A stretch of 64,000 nucleotides of DNA from Clostridium sp. 'deep sea' (GTDB lineage Bacteria; Bacillota; UBA994; PWPR01): positions 1,984,001 through 2,048,000 of the forward strand of contig NZ_CP063353.1 of the NCBI RefSeq assembly GCF_014931565.1. Direction: 5' to 3'. Under the pieces are notes generated by a model, which saw only the letters and a program-made list of their open reading frames with translations, was not told the DNA's origin and searched no databases. Of the stretch, positions 47,573 through 56,589 are shown piece after piece. A program made the translations under genes and the position numbers. The first letter of the stretch is position 1, and the number at the start of each line of letters is the position of its first letter.

Positions 47573-49267
47573 TTAATCATTATTTAAAACTACCGCTAAG
47601 TCTTTGGGTTCTAAGATATAGTATTTATAGCCCTGCTCAGTTAAAAATAGTTGTCTATTCATGGCAAAATCCTGCTCAGTGCTATCACGGCTTACTAAGG
47701 TATAAAAAGAGGCTTGAATCTCTTCTTCATTTGGTCTTAAAAGTCGACCCAGTCGCTGGGCTTCTTCTTGTCTTGATCCATATGAACCAGAGACCTGTAT
47801 TGCCACAGAGGCTTCTGGTAAATCTATGGCAAAGTTAGCCACTTTTGATACAACTAATACAGTTATTTCTCCAACTCTAAACTTCTGGTAGTATTCTTCT
47901 CTTTGCCAATTAGGTGTTTTACCAGTTATAAGTACTGCCTCAAGCTCTTTTGAAATTTGTTTTAGCTGACTAATATATTGTCCAATTACTAGTATTCTCT
48001 CACTGCTATGTTTAGCTATTAGTCTTTTTATTATAGGTATTTTAGCATAGTTTTCAGCTGCAATTCTAAACTTTTTTCTTTTATCAGCAACTGCATATTT
48101 TAGTTTGAGTTCATCATCCATAGATATTCTTATTTCATAACACCTTGCAGTAGCTATATATCCTTGGCGCTCTAAATCGCTCCATGGTGCATCATATCTT
48201 TTAGGACCTATTAAACTATAAACATCGTCTTCACAGCCATCTTCACGCACTAACGTAGCTGTTAGACCCAGTCTTCTCCTAGACTGTAACTCTGTAGTTG
48301 CTCTAAAAACTGGTGCCGGTAATAAATGCACCTCATCATATATTATTAGGCCCCAGTCATGTTCATCAAATAACTGCATATGTTTAAATTTTTTATCTTT
48401 TTGACTGCGCCAGGTTAATATTTGATATGTGGTTATTGTTACTGGTTTTATTTCTTTTTTTTCTCCAGTATATTCTCCTATTTCATCAATTGTTAGGTTC
48501 GTTTTATCTAGCAATTCATTTATCCATTGTCTCACGGCCACTATTCCAGTTGTTATTATTAAGGTATATGTTTTAGTTTGGGCCATAACTCCCATACCAA
48601 CAACTGTTTTGCCAGCCCCACAAGGTAGTACTACAACTCCGTTGCCACCTCTGGCAGTTCCATTAAGATAAAATGCTGCAATGCTTTGTTTTTGGTACTC
48701 TCGCAACTGCATGTCCTTGCCATTAAGGGTCTTTTGGCGAATACATATATCTAAAGGTTCTCCGTAAGAGTATCCTGCTAAATCTTCTACAGGATATTTA
48801 ATTTTAATTAAGGCTTGTTTTAGTCTTCCTCTTGAGTTTTCTTGTATCTTTATTTCAGTACTTGAAACACGTTCAGCCAAATAACTTACCACAGATTGAT
48901 GACTACTAATTTCTGCTATTACAGTTGCGTCTTCTATTTTTAATAGATAGTCATTATTTTTTTTTATAAGTTTAATTTGTCCATATCTTTTTGCATAGCT
49001 TAATATCTCAAAAATTATGTTTTGGGGTATATCAAATTTAACATATTGGTTTAGACCTTCAATTATTTCTTTACCACTCATTCCTGCAGCTACCGCATTC
49101 CAAACAGACAAAGGTGTTATTCTGTAGCTATGAATATACTCTGGACTTTTAACAAGCTCTGCAAAGCTACTTAAAAAATCTCTAGCTTCAGTAAATAGCT
49201 GATGTTTAACTTCTAGTAAGATTGTTCTATCACTCTGTACAACAAGTGGATTTGTTGGTTTATACAC
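47573..49267 (-). CDS. XPB/ERCC3-type DNA repair helicase
   Basis: This 564-residue SF2 helicase of the XPB family has an N-terminal damage-recognition-like domain (about residues 1-185). Motif I is VLPCGAGKTVVG, the DExH box is IIYDEVHLL, motif III is GLTATLVRED, and motif VI is QRLGRLLRP. The RED motif (VREDG) seen in XPB proteins is present. XPB opens DNA around lesions in archaea and eukaryotes; bacterial versions unwind 3' to 5'. Start GTG with GGGGG at 7 bases. No Bax1 nuclease gene is adjacent; the partner is the 510-residue protein. Confidence 0.95.
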   Translation of the reverse strand: MYKPTNPLVVQSDRTILLEVKHQLFTEARDFLSSFAELVKSPEYIHSYRITPLSVWNAVAAGMSGKEIIEGLNQYVKFDIPQNIIFEILSYAKRYGQIKLIKKNNDYLLKIEDATVIAEISSHQSVVSYLAERVSSTEIKIQENSRGRLKQALIKIKYPVEDLAGYSYGEPLDICIRQKTLNGKDMQLREYQKQSIAAFYLNGTARGGNGVVVLPCGAGKTVVGMGVMAQTKTYTLIITTGIVAVRQWINELLDKTNLTIDEIGEYTGEKKEIKPVTITTYQILTWRSQKDKKFKHMQLFDEHDWGLIIYDEVHLLPAPVFRATTELQSRRRLGLTATLVREDGCEDDVYSLIGPKRYDAPWSDLERQGYIATARCYEIRISMDDELKLKYAVADKRKKFRIAAENYAKIPIIKRLIAKHSSERILVIGQYISQLKQISKELEAVLITGKTPNWQREEYYQKFRVGEITVLVVSKVANFAIDLPEASVAIQVSGSYGSRQEEAQRLGRLLRPNEEEIQASFYTLVSRDSTEQDFAMNRQLFLTEQGYKYYILEPKDLAVVLNND

Positions 49268-49285
49268 GCGTTATCCCCCATAATA

Positions 49286-49331
49286 TTAATAGTAGCATCC
49301 TGCTATTATTGTACAGCAGATGCTACTATTA
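49286..49331. terminator. Long hairpin between the zinc-ribbon gene and the XPB gene
   Basis: TAATAGTAGCAT pairs with ATGCTACTATTA, with an inner CTGCT/AGCAG stem and one bulged base. The U run after it on the minus strand is poor, so it could be a terminator of the zinc-ribbon gene or a small palindromic element. Confidence 0.5.
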
Positions 49332-49357
49332 TAAAAATTTTTTAGTTAAAAAATTAG

Positions 49358-49804
49358 CTAGTCTTTTATTAAGATTCCGCATTCTGGACAATATTTGCTA
49401 TCTTCTGCCACTACAGCTCCACATTGGTGACAATTTTTTTGGTTTATATTATGTTTTACTTCTGTTTCATCCATACGTGAGCCACACTTGGCACAAAATG
49501 TTACATCTCTTTTTACTTCTTGCCCACAGTTCTTGCAAAGTACTACTCCTTTAACATCTAATAATTCTTTTCTTAGCTGGGCAATATTGCTTTTTATTAT
49601 ACTAATGTCTGAAAACATTACCATATAAGGTTCTTTAAACGACTCTCCATGCTGAAAGTCTTTATACATTTGTTCTCCTAACTCAGTATATATCTTACGA
49701 ATTTTATTCTCTTCACTGTTTATTTTTGCAGAAAGTTTTGTTGTTTCAACTAATTGGCCTGACATTTTACCAATATCTTTAGTTACATTACGTAAAAAAT
49801 CCAT
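49358..49804 (-). CDS. Double zinc-ribbon protein
   Basis: The protein is 148 residues from the ATG at 49804, with AAAGGTGG in front. The N-terminal 75 residues look like a coiled helical pair (TKLSAKINSEENKIRKIYTE). The C-terminal part has two CxxC...CxxC zinc ribbons: CKNCGQEV...CAKCG and CHQCGAVV...CPECG. Such proteins are common in Firmicutes next to membrane zinc-ribbon proteins, but the role is unknown. It follows the next listed gene by 29 bases. Confidence 0.82.
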   Translation of the reverse strand: MDFLRNVTKDIGKMSGQLVETTKLSAKINSEENKIRKIYTELGEQMYKDFQHGESFKEPYMVMFSDISIIKSNIAQLRKELLDVKGVVLCKNCGQEVKRDVTFCAKCGSRMDETEVKHNINQKNCHQCGAVVAEDSKYCPECGILIKD

Positions 49805-49833
49805 ACAAACCACCTTTACTATATTTATTGTTA

Positions 49834-50298
49834 TTATTTACCCAAAAAGCTCTTTACTATAACTCTATAAAAATCCTTAGTTTTTAGGTATACCGTTTTT
49901 AAATTATATTGAGTTATTACAATAAATATTAATATAGTTAACATAGTTACAATTACAAATATTTTTTTAGCAGTGTTTCTTAGCTCATATTCATTTTTCA
50001 TGTTAAATATATAAACAGGTAACAATACTAGGTTTAAAATCGGTATTATACTTATTATTATTAGCAAAATATACTTATTTTTATCACTTACTAAACTAGG
50101 ATCTGGGGAAATTATTATTTTTTTTGAAATTGCAGTTTTATTTTCAATAGCTCTAACCTCATTGTATGTTTCTTCAACTACTTTAGTTGTAGCTATTTCT
50201 TTTTGAACTTGTTTATCTTTTATAAGTAATTCTCCACATGATGGACATGTTTTTTCTGACTCTAATAACAAAACACCACAATTAAAACATGTTTTCAT
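49834..50298 (-). CDS. Zinc-ribbon membrane protein
   Basis: The product is 154 residues from the ATG at 50298, chosen because GGGGG is upstream; the longer frame has no site. It starts with a zinc ribbon (CFNCGVLL...CPSCGELL) at residues 3-22. A Lys/Glu-rich linker follows, then two membrane segments (about 74-95 and 105-130). The soluble zinc ribbon would face the cytoplasm. It is likely expressed with the downstream double zinc-ribbon gene. Function unknown. Confidence 0.78.
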   Translation of the reverse strand: MKTCFNCGVLLLESEKTCPSCGELLIKDKQVQKEIATTKVVEETYNEVRAIENKTAISKKIIISPDPSLVSDKNKYILLIIISIIPILNLVLLPVYIFNMKNEYELRNTAKKIFVIVTMLTILIFIVITQYNLKTVYLKTKDFYRVIVKSFLGK

Positions 50299-50521
50299 AT
50301 TTATTCCCCCAGTAATAAACAACTCTCTAATAATAATGGTAGCATTTTTAAGACCCAAGTAAAAGTATAAGCTTTAATTTTTATTTAGTTTTTATAACAT
50401 TAGTGTAGCAATAAAATAATGAATTAACTCTCTGTTGTTTAATGGCTAGTGCCTTTTATAAGATATATTAATTATATTATTTTGGCGAAACATCTAATTT
50501 AGTCTTGTTCTGTCTATAAGC

Positions 50522-50547
50522 AAAAATCATTCCTAAGAATGATTTTT
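50522..50547 (-). terminator. Terminator of the nucleotidase gene
   Basis: A 9-bp stem AAAATCATT/AATGATTTT has a CCTAAG loop and lies at the stop codon of the nucleotidase gene. The downstream U run on the minus strand is part of the stem's own U tract. Confidence 0.65.
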
Positions 50548-51125
50548 TAGATTAGATATTTTGTTGATATTTTAGCTACCTGTTTAGCCACTTCTTGCCA
50601 ACTAAAAACTCTAGTTACTCGCTCTTGGGGTAAGGGTTTACGATTATAAACACAGTCCATTAACAGCACATTAATTCCACCTTCAGCCAATCGACATGCA
50701 ACATCGTAGTTATCTTCAATAAAGATTTGACAATTAAGTTCTTTGGCTTTATTTAATTTATAATGGGATCCTAATACATAAAATTCCCCAGGGAGTTTAT
50801 GTTTTTTTAACCAAACAGCTGTTGCTTCAGTTAAAAAATGTTGACGAGCAGTTATATAACATAAGTTATAATTCTCATGCCAATCATTAATTACTGTTGC
50901 TGCATCGGGCCTTATTTTTGCCTGAACATGTAGTTGAGGTCCATGTACTGAGTAGTATTTCATAAACTGATCATTATCAATTTCATAAATATCACGCCAA
51001 TCATATATATCAGATTCACCATATTTATAGTTTTTATTAAACTGCTTATTCAATTCTTCTACCCAAAAATCTGGGGCAGTTAGTGTTCCATCTATGTCTA
51101 TCCCTATTGTTGTTTTTTTATTCAT
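50547..51125 (-). CDS. 5'-nucleotidase-like HAD hydrolase (NT5C/YqfW type)
   Basis: This 192-residue protein has the HAD motifs GIDIDGTLT (both catalytic Asp), YITARQ, and a late FIEDNYDVA motif. The family comprises deoxyribonucleotidases and relatives that remove 5' phosphate from nucleotides. It overlaps the TetR regulator gene by 8 bases, so it is likely translated with it. Start ATG with AGGAAGAG. Confidence 0.85.
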   Translation of the reverse strand: MNKKTTIGIDIDGTLTAPDFWVEELNKQFNKNYKYGESDIYDWRDIYEIDNDQFMKYYSVHGPQLHVQAKIRPDAATVINDWHENYNLCYITARQHFLTEATAVWLKKHKLPGEFYVLGSHYKLNKAKELNCQIFIEDNYDVACRLAEGGINVLLMDCVYNRKPLPQERVTRVFSWQEVAKQVAKISTKYLI

Positions 51126-51729
51126 AGTCTCTTCCTATTCTGCACATACAGGTGATAATGTTATGAAGGTATTTTATATTTTCTTCGGGCTCATTAGGTA
51201 ATTTATTTGTTAATGAGAATAACATCATCATTATAGTGGGCTTCATTCTTATACTTATTGACTCAGGTATTTTTGAGCCTGTTAATTTAATACTATAATC
51301 ATCGTAGATATTCTGGATCATTGTCTCTATATTTTTAAATAATTTTTTTATTTCTTCATTTACATCTTTGTGAGAAACTAACAGTTCTTTTTTCTGAGAA
51401 AAGACTTTATACAAGTGTTTCCATCCCTGTTTTGAGTTGCCATGTAACTCTTTTTGCATGAGACGTAAAAAATTATACACACGCTGCTCTGGGTCGTCTG
51501 TTTTTTCTATCGCTTTTTTTATGCTTGCTACGGTTGTGGTTAGTTTATGCTCAAATACTGCATAAAACAACACATCTTTATTTTTATAGTAATTATAAAG
51601 AGTGCCTACTGCAATTTGAGCTTTACTGGCTATTTGACGTATATCAGTTTTTTCATAACCCTGCTCTATAAATAGCTCTGAAGCAGCATTTAATATTTTA
51701 CCCTCAATATTTTTAATGATTTTTGGCAT
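51118..51729 (-). CDS. TetR/AcrR family transcriptional regulator
   Basis: The protein is 203 residues from the ATG at 51729 with AGAGGT upstream. The N-terminal helix-turn-helix (about residues 8-55) has ILNAASELFIEQGYEKTDIR and VGTLYNYYKNKDVLFYAV. The C-terminal ligand domain is specific to a subgroup that controls lipid or efflux genes, but the ligand is unknown. It is co-transcribed with a nucleotidase gene. Confidence 0.93.
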   Translation of the reverse strand: MPKIIKNIEGKILNAASELFIEQGYEKTDIRQIASKAQIAVGTLYNYYKNKDVLFYAVFEHKLTTTVASIKKAIEKTDDPEQRVYNFLRLMQKELHGNSKQGWKHLYKVFSQKKELLVSHKDVNEEIKKLFKNIETMIQNIYDDYSIKLTGSKIPESISIRMKPTIMMMLFSLTNKLPNEPEENIKYLHNIITCMCRIGRDYE

Positions 51730-51782
51730 TCTCATACCTCTTTACTTTGTTTAATCATTACAGAAAATTAAATATAACTTTT

Positions 51783-51806
51783 AGGCAGACACTAAAGTGC
51801 CTGCCT
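51783..51806 (-). terminator. Hairpin past the glutaredoxin selenoprotein gene
   Basis: Ten paired bases, AGGCAGACAC with GTGCCTGCCT (one wobble), close a TAAA loop. It lies 18 bases past the selenoprotein stop. It lacks a U run, so termination is not certain. Confidence 0.5.
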
Positions 51807-51824
51807 TAGGTTATTGGCTTTTAT

Positions 51825-52061
51825 TTATAGCCCTAATGCTTTTCTTAAAACTGGCTCAATAAATCCATGAATAACTTCGTCACCAATTACTGTTACTGGT
51901 ACACTACGCTTTTTATAAACCTGAACTAACTCTTTTCGAGCTTCGCTGTCTTTTCGTATGTCTTTTAATAAATAATCAACCTGATTATCCGCGAAAAATT
52001 GTTTAATCGCTACACAAGCACCTCAACCATCCATTGAGTACAATACAACTTGTTTATCCAT
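51825..52061 (-). CDS. Selenocysteine-containing glutaredoxin-like protein
   Basis: An ATG at 52061 with AAGGAGAG upstream opens a 79-codon frame with one in-frame TGA (52023-52025, codon 13). Reading it as selenocysteine gives a 78-residue glutaredoxin/thioredoxin-fold protein. The active site is U13-G-A-C16, and the later RSVPVTVIGDEVIHGF block holds the cis-Pro. Family members have CxxC here, so U replaces the first Cys. The frame stays open and homologous on both sides of the TGA. It would act as a cytoplasmic thiol/selenol oxidoreductase. It has its own promoter and lies downstream of lepB and a cupin gene that follow selAB. A defined bacterial SECIS hairpin could not be proven by eye. 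Confidence 0.9.
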
Positions 52062-52106
52062 TTTAAACTCTCCTTAGATTTATTGACTACTCAACTAAAT
52101 ACGCCT

Positions 52107-52135
52107 ATTTTACAGCTAAGCAAAAAACTGCTCAA
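52107..52135 (-). promoter_or_regulatory. Promoter of the glutaredoxin selenoprotein gene
   Basis: Minus strand TTGAGC (-35) and TAAAAT (-10) are 17 bases apart, with 4 of 6 and 5 of 6 matches to the housekeeping consensus. The -10 lies about 46 bases before the start codon. Confidence 0.6.
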
Positions 52136-52219
52136 CTTCATGTGTGTAAACACTTTGAATTAGCTGCCTACCTATTATTATTATATAAAGCTTACCTTTA
52201 TATTACAATATAGAATATG

Positions 52220-52564
52220 TTAAGATTTATAGTTCGGAAAATTTGCCAATAATATTACGGGTGTTTTCTCAGTATTTTTTAAGCCATGTATTACTCCAGC
52301 GGGTGCATAAATAGTGTCTCCACATTCAAATTTTTGGTAGTCACCATTAATTAGCACTATACCATTGCCCTCTAGAATGTGAAATATCTCTAATGTTTCG
52401 TGGCTATGGGGTTTAATTTCACCATTTTCTAATACTTTAACCAATGCTGTTTTTATATTATTACTAATTGTTTTATCTACTAATGTTTTTATTTCTACAT
52501 TTACATGAGCTGGATTATCTTGATAAGTATTGTAATCTCGCTTTATAAGCTGTGTTTTTAACAT
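52220..52564 (-). CDS. Cupin domain protein
   Basis: This 114-residue single-domain cupin has motif 1 HSHETLEIFHILEGNG and motif 2 GDTIYAPAGVIHGL, with His/Glu metal ligands present. Small cupins of this kind bind metal and a small molecule or serve as sensors; the substrate is unknown. Start ATG with AAGGAT. It lies 10 bases after lepB in the same direction. Confidence 0.9.
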   Translation of the reverse strand: MLKTQLIKRDYNTYQDNPAHVNVEIKTLVDKTISNNIKTALVKVLENGEIKPHSHETLEIFHILEGNGIVLINGDYQKFECGDTIYAPAGVIHGLKNTEKTPVILLANFPNYKS

Positions 52565-52574
52565 GTTTTTATCC

Positions 52575-53159
52575 TTATCCTGTTTGAATTGTTGCCATCA
52601 TTTCTATTAATTTTGACAAAAGTGGTATTTTAGATATAAAGCCAAGCTTTGTTACCATTTTTCCATATATCTCTGTTTTAGCAACAGGACCAAATGCCCG
52701 AGAATCATGAGAATTTGCTCTATTGTCACCCATTATAAAGATGTGTTCTTGTGGAATTTGAATTTCAGAGATATTTCTATTACCAGAAAAGTATTCAAAA
52801 GGTTCAGTTACTTGTTCACCATTTATATAAGTATAACCATCAGATAATGCCAAGCTATCATTTGGTAAACCAACAACTCGCTTTACTAGCCATTTATCCT
52901 GCCATTTTACAACTGCTACATCAAACCGCTCAACTTTTTGAGTTCTTAATACTAAAACACAATCTCCTGTATGGAAATTGGGTTGCATTGATGGCCCTGA
53001 TATATAAACTATGCTTACAAATCTTGTTAAAATCAGTAGTGTTAATAGTATTACAGCCATAATTAAGTCGCCACGATTATGATTTTTAATAGAATCATAA
53101 AGCAAATAACCACTGTATACTGCTACAATAATAAACAAGATTATTCTCACTATATGCAC
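52575..53159 (-). CDS. lepB: Signal peptidase I
   Basis: The protein is about 194 residues from the GTG at 53159, which has GGGGG 8 bases upstream; the GTG at 53174 has no site. A membrane segment at the N-terminus is followed by the catalytic Ser in SGPSMQPN, the Lys in VKRVVG, and GDNRANSHDSRAFG. It removes signal peptides outside the membrane. It follows selB by about 30 bases, an unusual neighbour for it. Confidence 0.92.
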   Translation of the reverse strand: MHIVRIILFIIVAVYSGYLLYDSIKNHNRGDLIMAVILLTLLILTRFVSIVYISGPSMQPNFHTGDCVLVLRTQKVERFDVAVVKWQDKWLVKRVVGLPNDSLALSDGYTYINGEQVTEPFEYFSGNRNISEIQIPQEHIFIMGDNRANSHDSRAFGPVAKTEIYGKMVTKLGFISKIPLLSKLIEMMATIQTG

Positions 53160-53188
53160 AAAATCAACCCCCACAGTTATGTTGTTAT

Positions 53189-55093
53189 TTATCTAATTAA
53201 TTTTCTTACATTACCTTCACGTTTTGTTATTCTACTTTGATCAAATGTTTCCAATAATGGTAAGGCATATTTTCTACTAGTATTTAGTAAATTTCTATAT
53301 GTTGCTAAGTCTATACTATCATGTTCTTCAAAATATGCAACTAATATTTTAAGAGCTTTTTCATAATTTGTTTGTAACAAGTAGATGTTTTCAGTCAGTT
53401 TTATGGCTTGATTATTCCTTAACATGTTATTAAGTATTTCTTTAAGTTCATCTACTTTTACAGCCAGTTCTTCCGACATTTCATTAACTCCAAGTGGTGC
53501 AAATTGACCCTCTTGTAGTTTTTTTATAACGTTTTCATACCACCTTAAATATTTACCTGTGTACTCTACTTTAAAATTATTAAGTTTAACAAAATCTCCT
53601 GTGTCGTATATTTCTCCAGTCTCCGACAAAAGTATTATTAGCTGTTGGTATAGTTTAGCACTAGCTTTAGTTAAAAAACGTGACCTTATCTCGGCTCTAG
53701 CTGCTCCCTCTCTTAGTGGGTATTTTTTATGATAAGTGCTTAAAAATTTTATTATTTCTGCCCTTACACTATCTAATTTAGTACTTAATACTAGGTAATT
53801 AATTGAGTCAATAGATATTGGTATAATTTCCTCTGCTTCTATGAGTTCATTTATAGCCTCAGCTGCATCTCTCAAACCAGTGTTTCTTATAGCAGCCTCT
53901 CTCTCAAAAATAAGTTGATTTTCTTTTTTCAAGCTATTAATTATAATATCTGCTGATTGACCAGTTGCCTTAAGATTAAGGTCGTCTAAAACTCCTGACC
54001 TAAACCTCCGCTTTTTAGTTGGATTGGCATCTATTATATATCCCCCACCAATAGTCTCTAGGGGAGAGTATGATCTTATTACAAAGCGATCATCTCGCAT
54101 GGTTACTAGAGTCTGCTCTAATCTTATTTGCACAGGCAATTCTTCTCCTGGCCACATTTCATCTCTTTCAAAAAGTACTACTCTACCCAATACCTCTGAC
54201 GTTCCAGTGTAAAATCTTACTCTATCCCAGTGCTTTAAAGGTCTACTATTATCAGGTAAAAGCTTTAACATTACATCTAACATCATAGTGGCTCTTAGCA
54301 GCTTTTGAGGAGCTAAAACCTGTCCGCGTTGACACTCTTCAACTGTAACATCAGCTAAATTTAGGGCTACTCGCTGACCAGCAAAGGCCTCTTCGGCTTT
54401 TTTACCATGTATTTGAATATTTCTAATACGAGTTTTTTTGGATAATGGTTGTAGCTCTGCAGAGTCTCCTACTTTAATTGAGCCCTCCATTAAAGTTCCG
54501 GTAACAACTGTGCCAAAACCCTTTATTGGAAATGATCTATCTATGGGCATTCTAAAATCACACTCAGTGTCTCTGGCAATAGACTGCTCGGTTAGGATAT
54601 CTATTTGCTTTACAAGTTCATCTAAGCCTAGTGACTGTGGTGCAGACACCTGAACGATAGGTGATTCTGCTAAAAATGTATCTTTAAGCTGTTCTCTAAT
54701 TTCTTCAATAACAAGCTCACGCCACTCTTCATCTACCATATCGATTTTTGTTAAAGCAACCATACCACTTTTTATGTTTAAGAGGCTTAGGATATTTAAA
54801 TGCTCTTTTGTTTGGGGCATAATACCTTCATCAGCTGCTACTACTAACAGAACTACATCAAAACCAATAGCTCCTGCTAACATGTTTTTTATAAATTTTT
54901 CATGACCAGGAACATCTACTATTCCTGCTCGTTTTCCACTCGGTAAATCAAACCAAGCAAAGCCAATATCAATGGTTAAGCCTCTCTGTTTTTCCTCTTT
55001 TAAACGGTCTGGGTCAATACCTGTTAAAGATCTAATTAGAGTTGACTTACCATGGTCAACATGACCTGCTGTACCAACAATAACATGTTTCAA
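53189..55093 (-). CDS. selB: Selenocysteine-specific elongation factor SelB
   Basis: This 634-residue protein has the G1 loop GHVDHGKST, G3 DVPGHE and G4 TKID in an EF-Tu-like GTPase. Domains 2 and 3 follow, then a C-terminal region of winged-helix modules (about 375-634) that binds the SECIS hairpin in mRNA. It brings Sec-tRNA to UGA codons. Start ATG 2 bases after the selA stop. Its presence together with selA shows the organism makes selenoproteins. Confidence 0.97.
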   Translation of the reverse strand: MKHVIVGTAGHVDHGKSTLIRSLTGIDPDRLKEEKQRGLTIDIGFAWFDLPSGKRAGIVDVPGHEKFIKNMLAGAIGFDVVLLVVAADEGIMPQTKEHLNILSLLNIKSGMVALTKIDMVDEEWRELVIEEIREQLKDTFLAESPIVQVSAPQSLGLDELVKQIDILTEQSIARDTECDFRMPIDRSFPIKGFGTVVTGTLMEGSIKVGDSAELQPLSKKTRIRNIQIHGKKAEEAFAGQRVALNLADVTVEECQRGQVLAPQKLLRATMMLDVMLKLLPDNSRPLKHWDRVRFYTGTSEVLGRVVLFERDEMWPGEELPVQIRLEQTLVTMRDDRFVIRSYSPLETIGGGYIIDANPTKKRRFRSGVLDDLNLKATGQSADIIINSLKKENQLIFEREAAIRNTGLRDAAEAINELIEAEEIIPISIDSINYLVLSTKLDSVRAEIIKFLSTYHKKYPLREGAARAEIRSRFLTKASAKLYQQLIILLSETGEIYDTGDFVKLNNFKVEYTGKYLRWYENVIKKLQEGQFAPLGVNEMSEELAVKVDELKEILNNMLRNNQAIKLTENIYLLQTNYEKALKILVAYFEEHDSIDLATYRNLLNTSRKYALPLLETFDQSRITKREGNVRKLIR

Positions 55094-55095
55094 GT

Positions 55096-56487
55096 TTACC
55101 CCTCCATTAGTCCCTGTTTTAGAACTTCAATTAAATCAGCTTCTTCATCTGTTGCAATGGTTCTTAAATCTACTAATAAACCGTCATTTTCAATACGAGC
55201 TATTAAAGGAGTTGATCCTAACCTCAATCGTTCTTCATATTTATTTACACTCATGCGGCGTGGTGTTACAACAATACCAGCAGACGGTAACTCTTCTAGT
55301 GGCAATGCTCCGCCACCAACCTGACCAACTGTATCACATACCTGTACAAAGGCATAATCAGCTACCTCAGCTAAAATTTTATCTTTAAGCTGATTAGCTC
55401 TTTCTTTTAGCTCATTTTGATTATAATTTAACATTGTAAGAGTTGGTATTTTATTTATTGCTACTTCTTCGTCTAAATATAATTTTAGGGTTGCCTCTAA
55501 AGCAGCTAAAGTAAGCTTGTCTATTCTTAATGCTCGATTTAAGTGGTTTTCTTTCATTGCTTTTATATACCTAGATTTACCCACTATAATACCAGCTTGA
55601 GGTCCTCCTAAGAGTTTATCACCACTAAAGGTAACTACATCTACTCCAGCCCTAACTACCTCTGGTACAGTTGGCTCATAACTTAAGTTAATTTTACGTG
55701 GATCTATAAACATGCCACTACCTAAGTCATCTAATACAGGTATATCATATTTTTTAGAGAGTTTAACTAACTCGGTATTGGGCACTTCTTCAGTGAATCC
55801 TAGTATTCGATAGTTACTTGTATGCACCTTTAATATTAAGGCAGTATTTTCAGTAATAGCTCTCTCATAATCTACTAAATGGGTTTTGTTGGTAGTACCA
55901 ACTTCGTGTAAAAAACAACCACTCTGTTCCATAACAGCTGGGATTCTAAAAGAACCTCCAATTTCAATTAATTGACCTCTTGATACAATTGCTTCTTTTC
56001 CTTTAGCCATGGTGTTTAAGGCTAATAATACTGCTGCTGCATTGTTATTAACTACTAAGGCATCTTCTGCACCAGTTATTTCTTTTAGAAGCGTAACTAC
56101 ATGATCATACCTAGATCCTCTACTGCGCTTTTCCAAGCTATACTCTAGTGTTGAGTATGATGAAGCAACCTGCTCAACCTGTTGCCTTGCACTATTCGAG
56201 AGTTTGGCTCTCCCCAGGTTAGTATGTAGCACTATACCTGTACCATTTAAAACCCTACGTAGTGAATTAACCTGCTGTCTTTTTACTAAGTTTAAAAAAG
56301 TACTTATTACTGTTAATTCAACATCTTCAACTTGTTTGCCATTAAGAATATCTGTTCTTACTTGTCCTATGGCAACTCTAACAGAATCAACAACTATTTT
56401 ATGACTCAACTCATTTACCCACTGAGCAATATCTGTATTCTGTAAAAGCTCATCAACCTTGGGTAATTGACGTAGTAATTTCTGCAT
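55096..56487 (-). CDS. selA: L-seryl-tRNA(Sec) selenium transferase
   Basis: This 463-residue PLP enzyme converts Ser-tRNA(Sec) to Sec-tRNA(Sec) using selenophosphate. The PLP lysine lies in FSGDKLLGGPQAG, and the N-terminal RRVLNGTGIVLHTNLGRA block is typical. Start ATG with GGAGG. Adjacent to selB; the tRNA-Sec gene and selD were not seen in this window. Confidence 0.97.
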   Translation of the reverse strand: MQKLLRQLPKVDELLQNTDIAQWVNELSHKIVVDSVRVAIGQVRTDILNGKQVEDVELTVISTFLNLVKRQQVNSLRRVLNGTGIVLHTNLGRAKLSNSARQQVEQVASSYSTLEYSLEKRSRGSRYDHVVTLLKEITGAEDALVVNNNAAAVLLALNTMAKGKEAIVSRGQLIEIGGSFRIPAVMEQSGCFLHEVGTTNKTHLVDYERAITENTALILKVHTSNYRILGFTEEVPNTELVKLSKKYDIPVLDDLGSGMFIDPRKINLSYEPTVPEVVRAGVDVVTFSGDKLLGGPQAGIIVGKSRYIKAMKENHLNRALRIDKLTLAALEATLKLYLDEEVAINKIPTLTMLNYNQNELKERANQLKDKILAEVADYAFVQVCDTVGQVGGGALPLEELPSAGIVVTPRRMSVNKYEERLRLGSTPLIARIENDGLLVDLRTIATDEEADLIEVLKQGLMEG

Positions 56488-56589
56488 TCATCCAATCCTC
56501 CATGATTATAAATAAAAGTCGACTTTTGCTAATCTATATAATAGTTTAGTCTTTAAGCCTACTCTTAAATCACTGTGTAGCTAAAATCC

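Noticed and set aside
51783-52219. Empty intergenic region between TetR and cupin genes
   Set aside because: At first it looks gene-free because of the in-frame TGA; re-reading with UGA as Sec gave the glutaredoxin-like gene.
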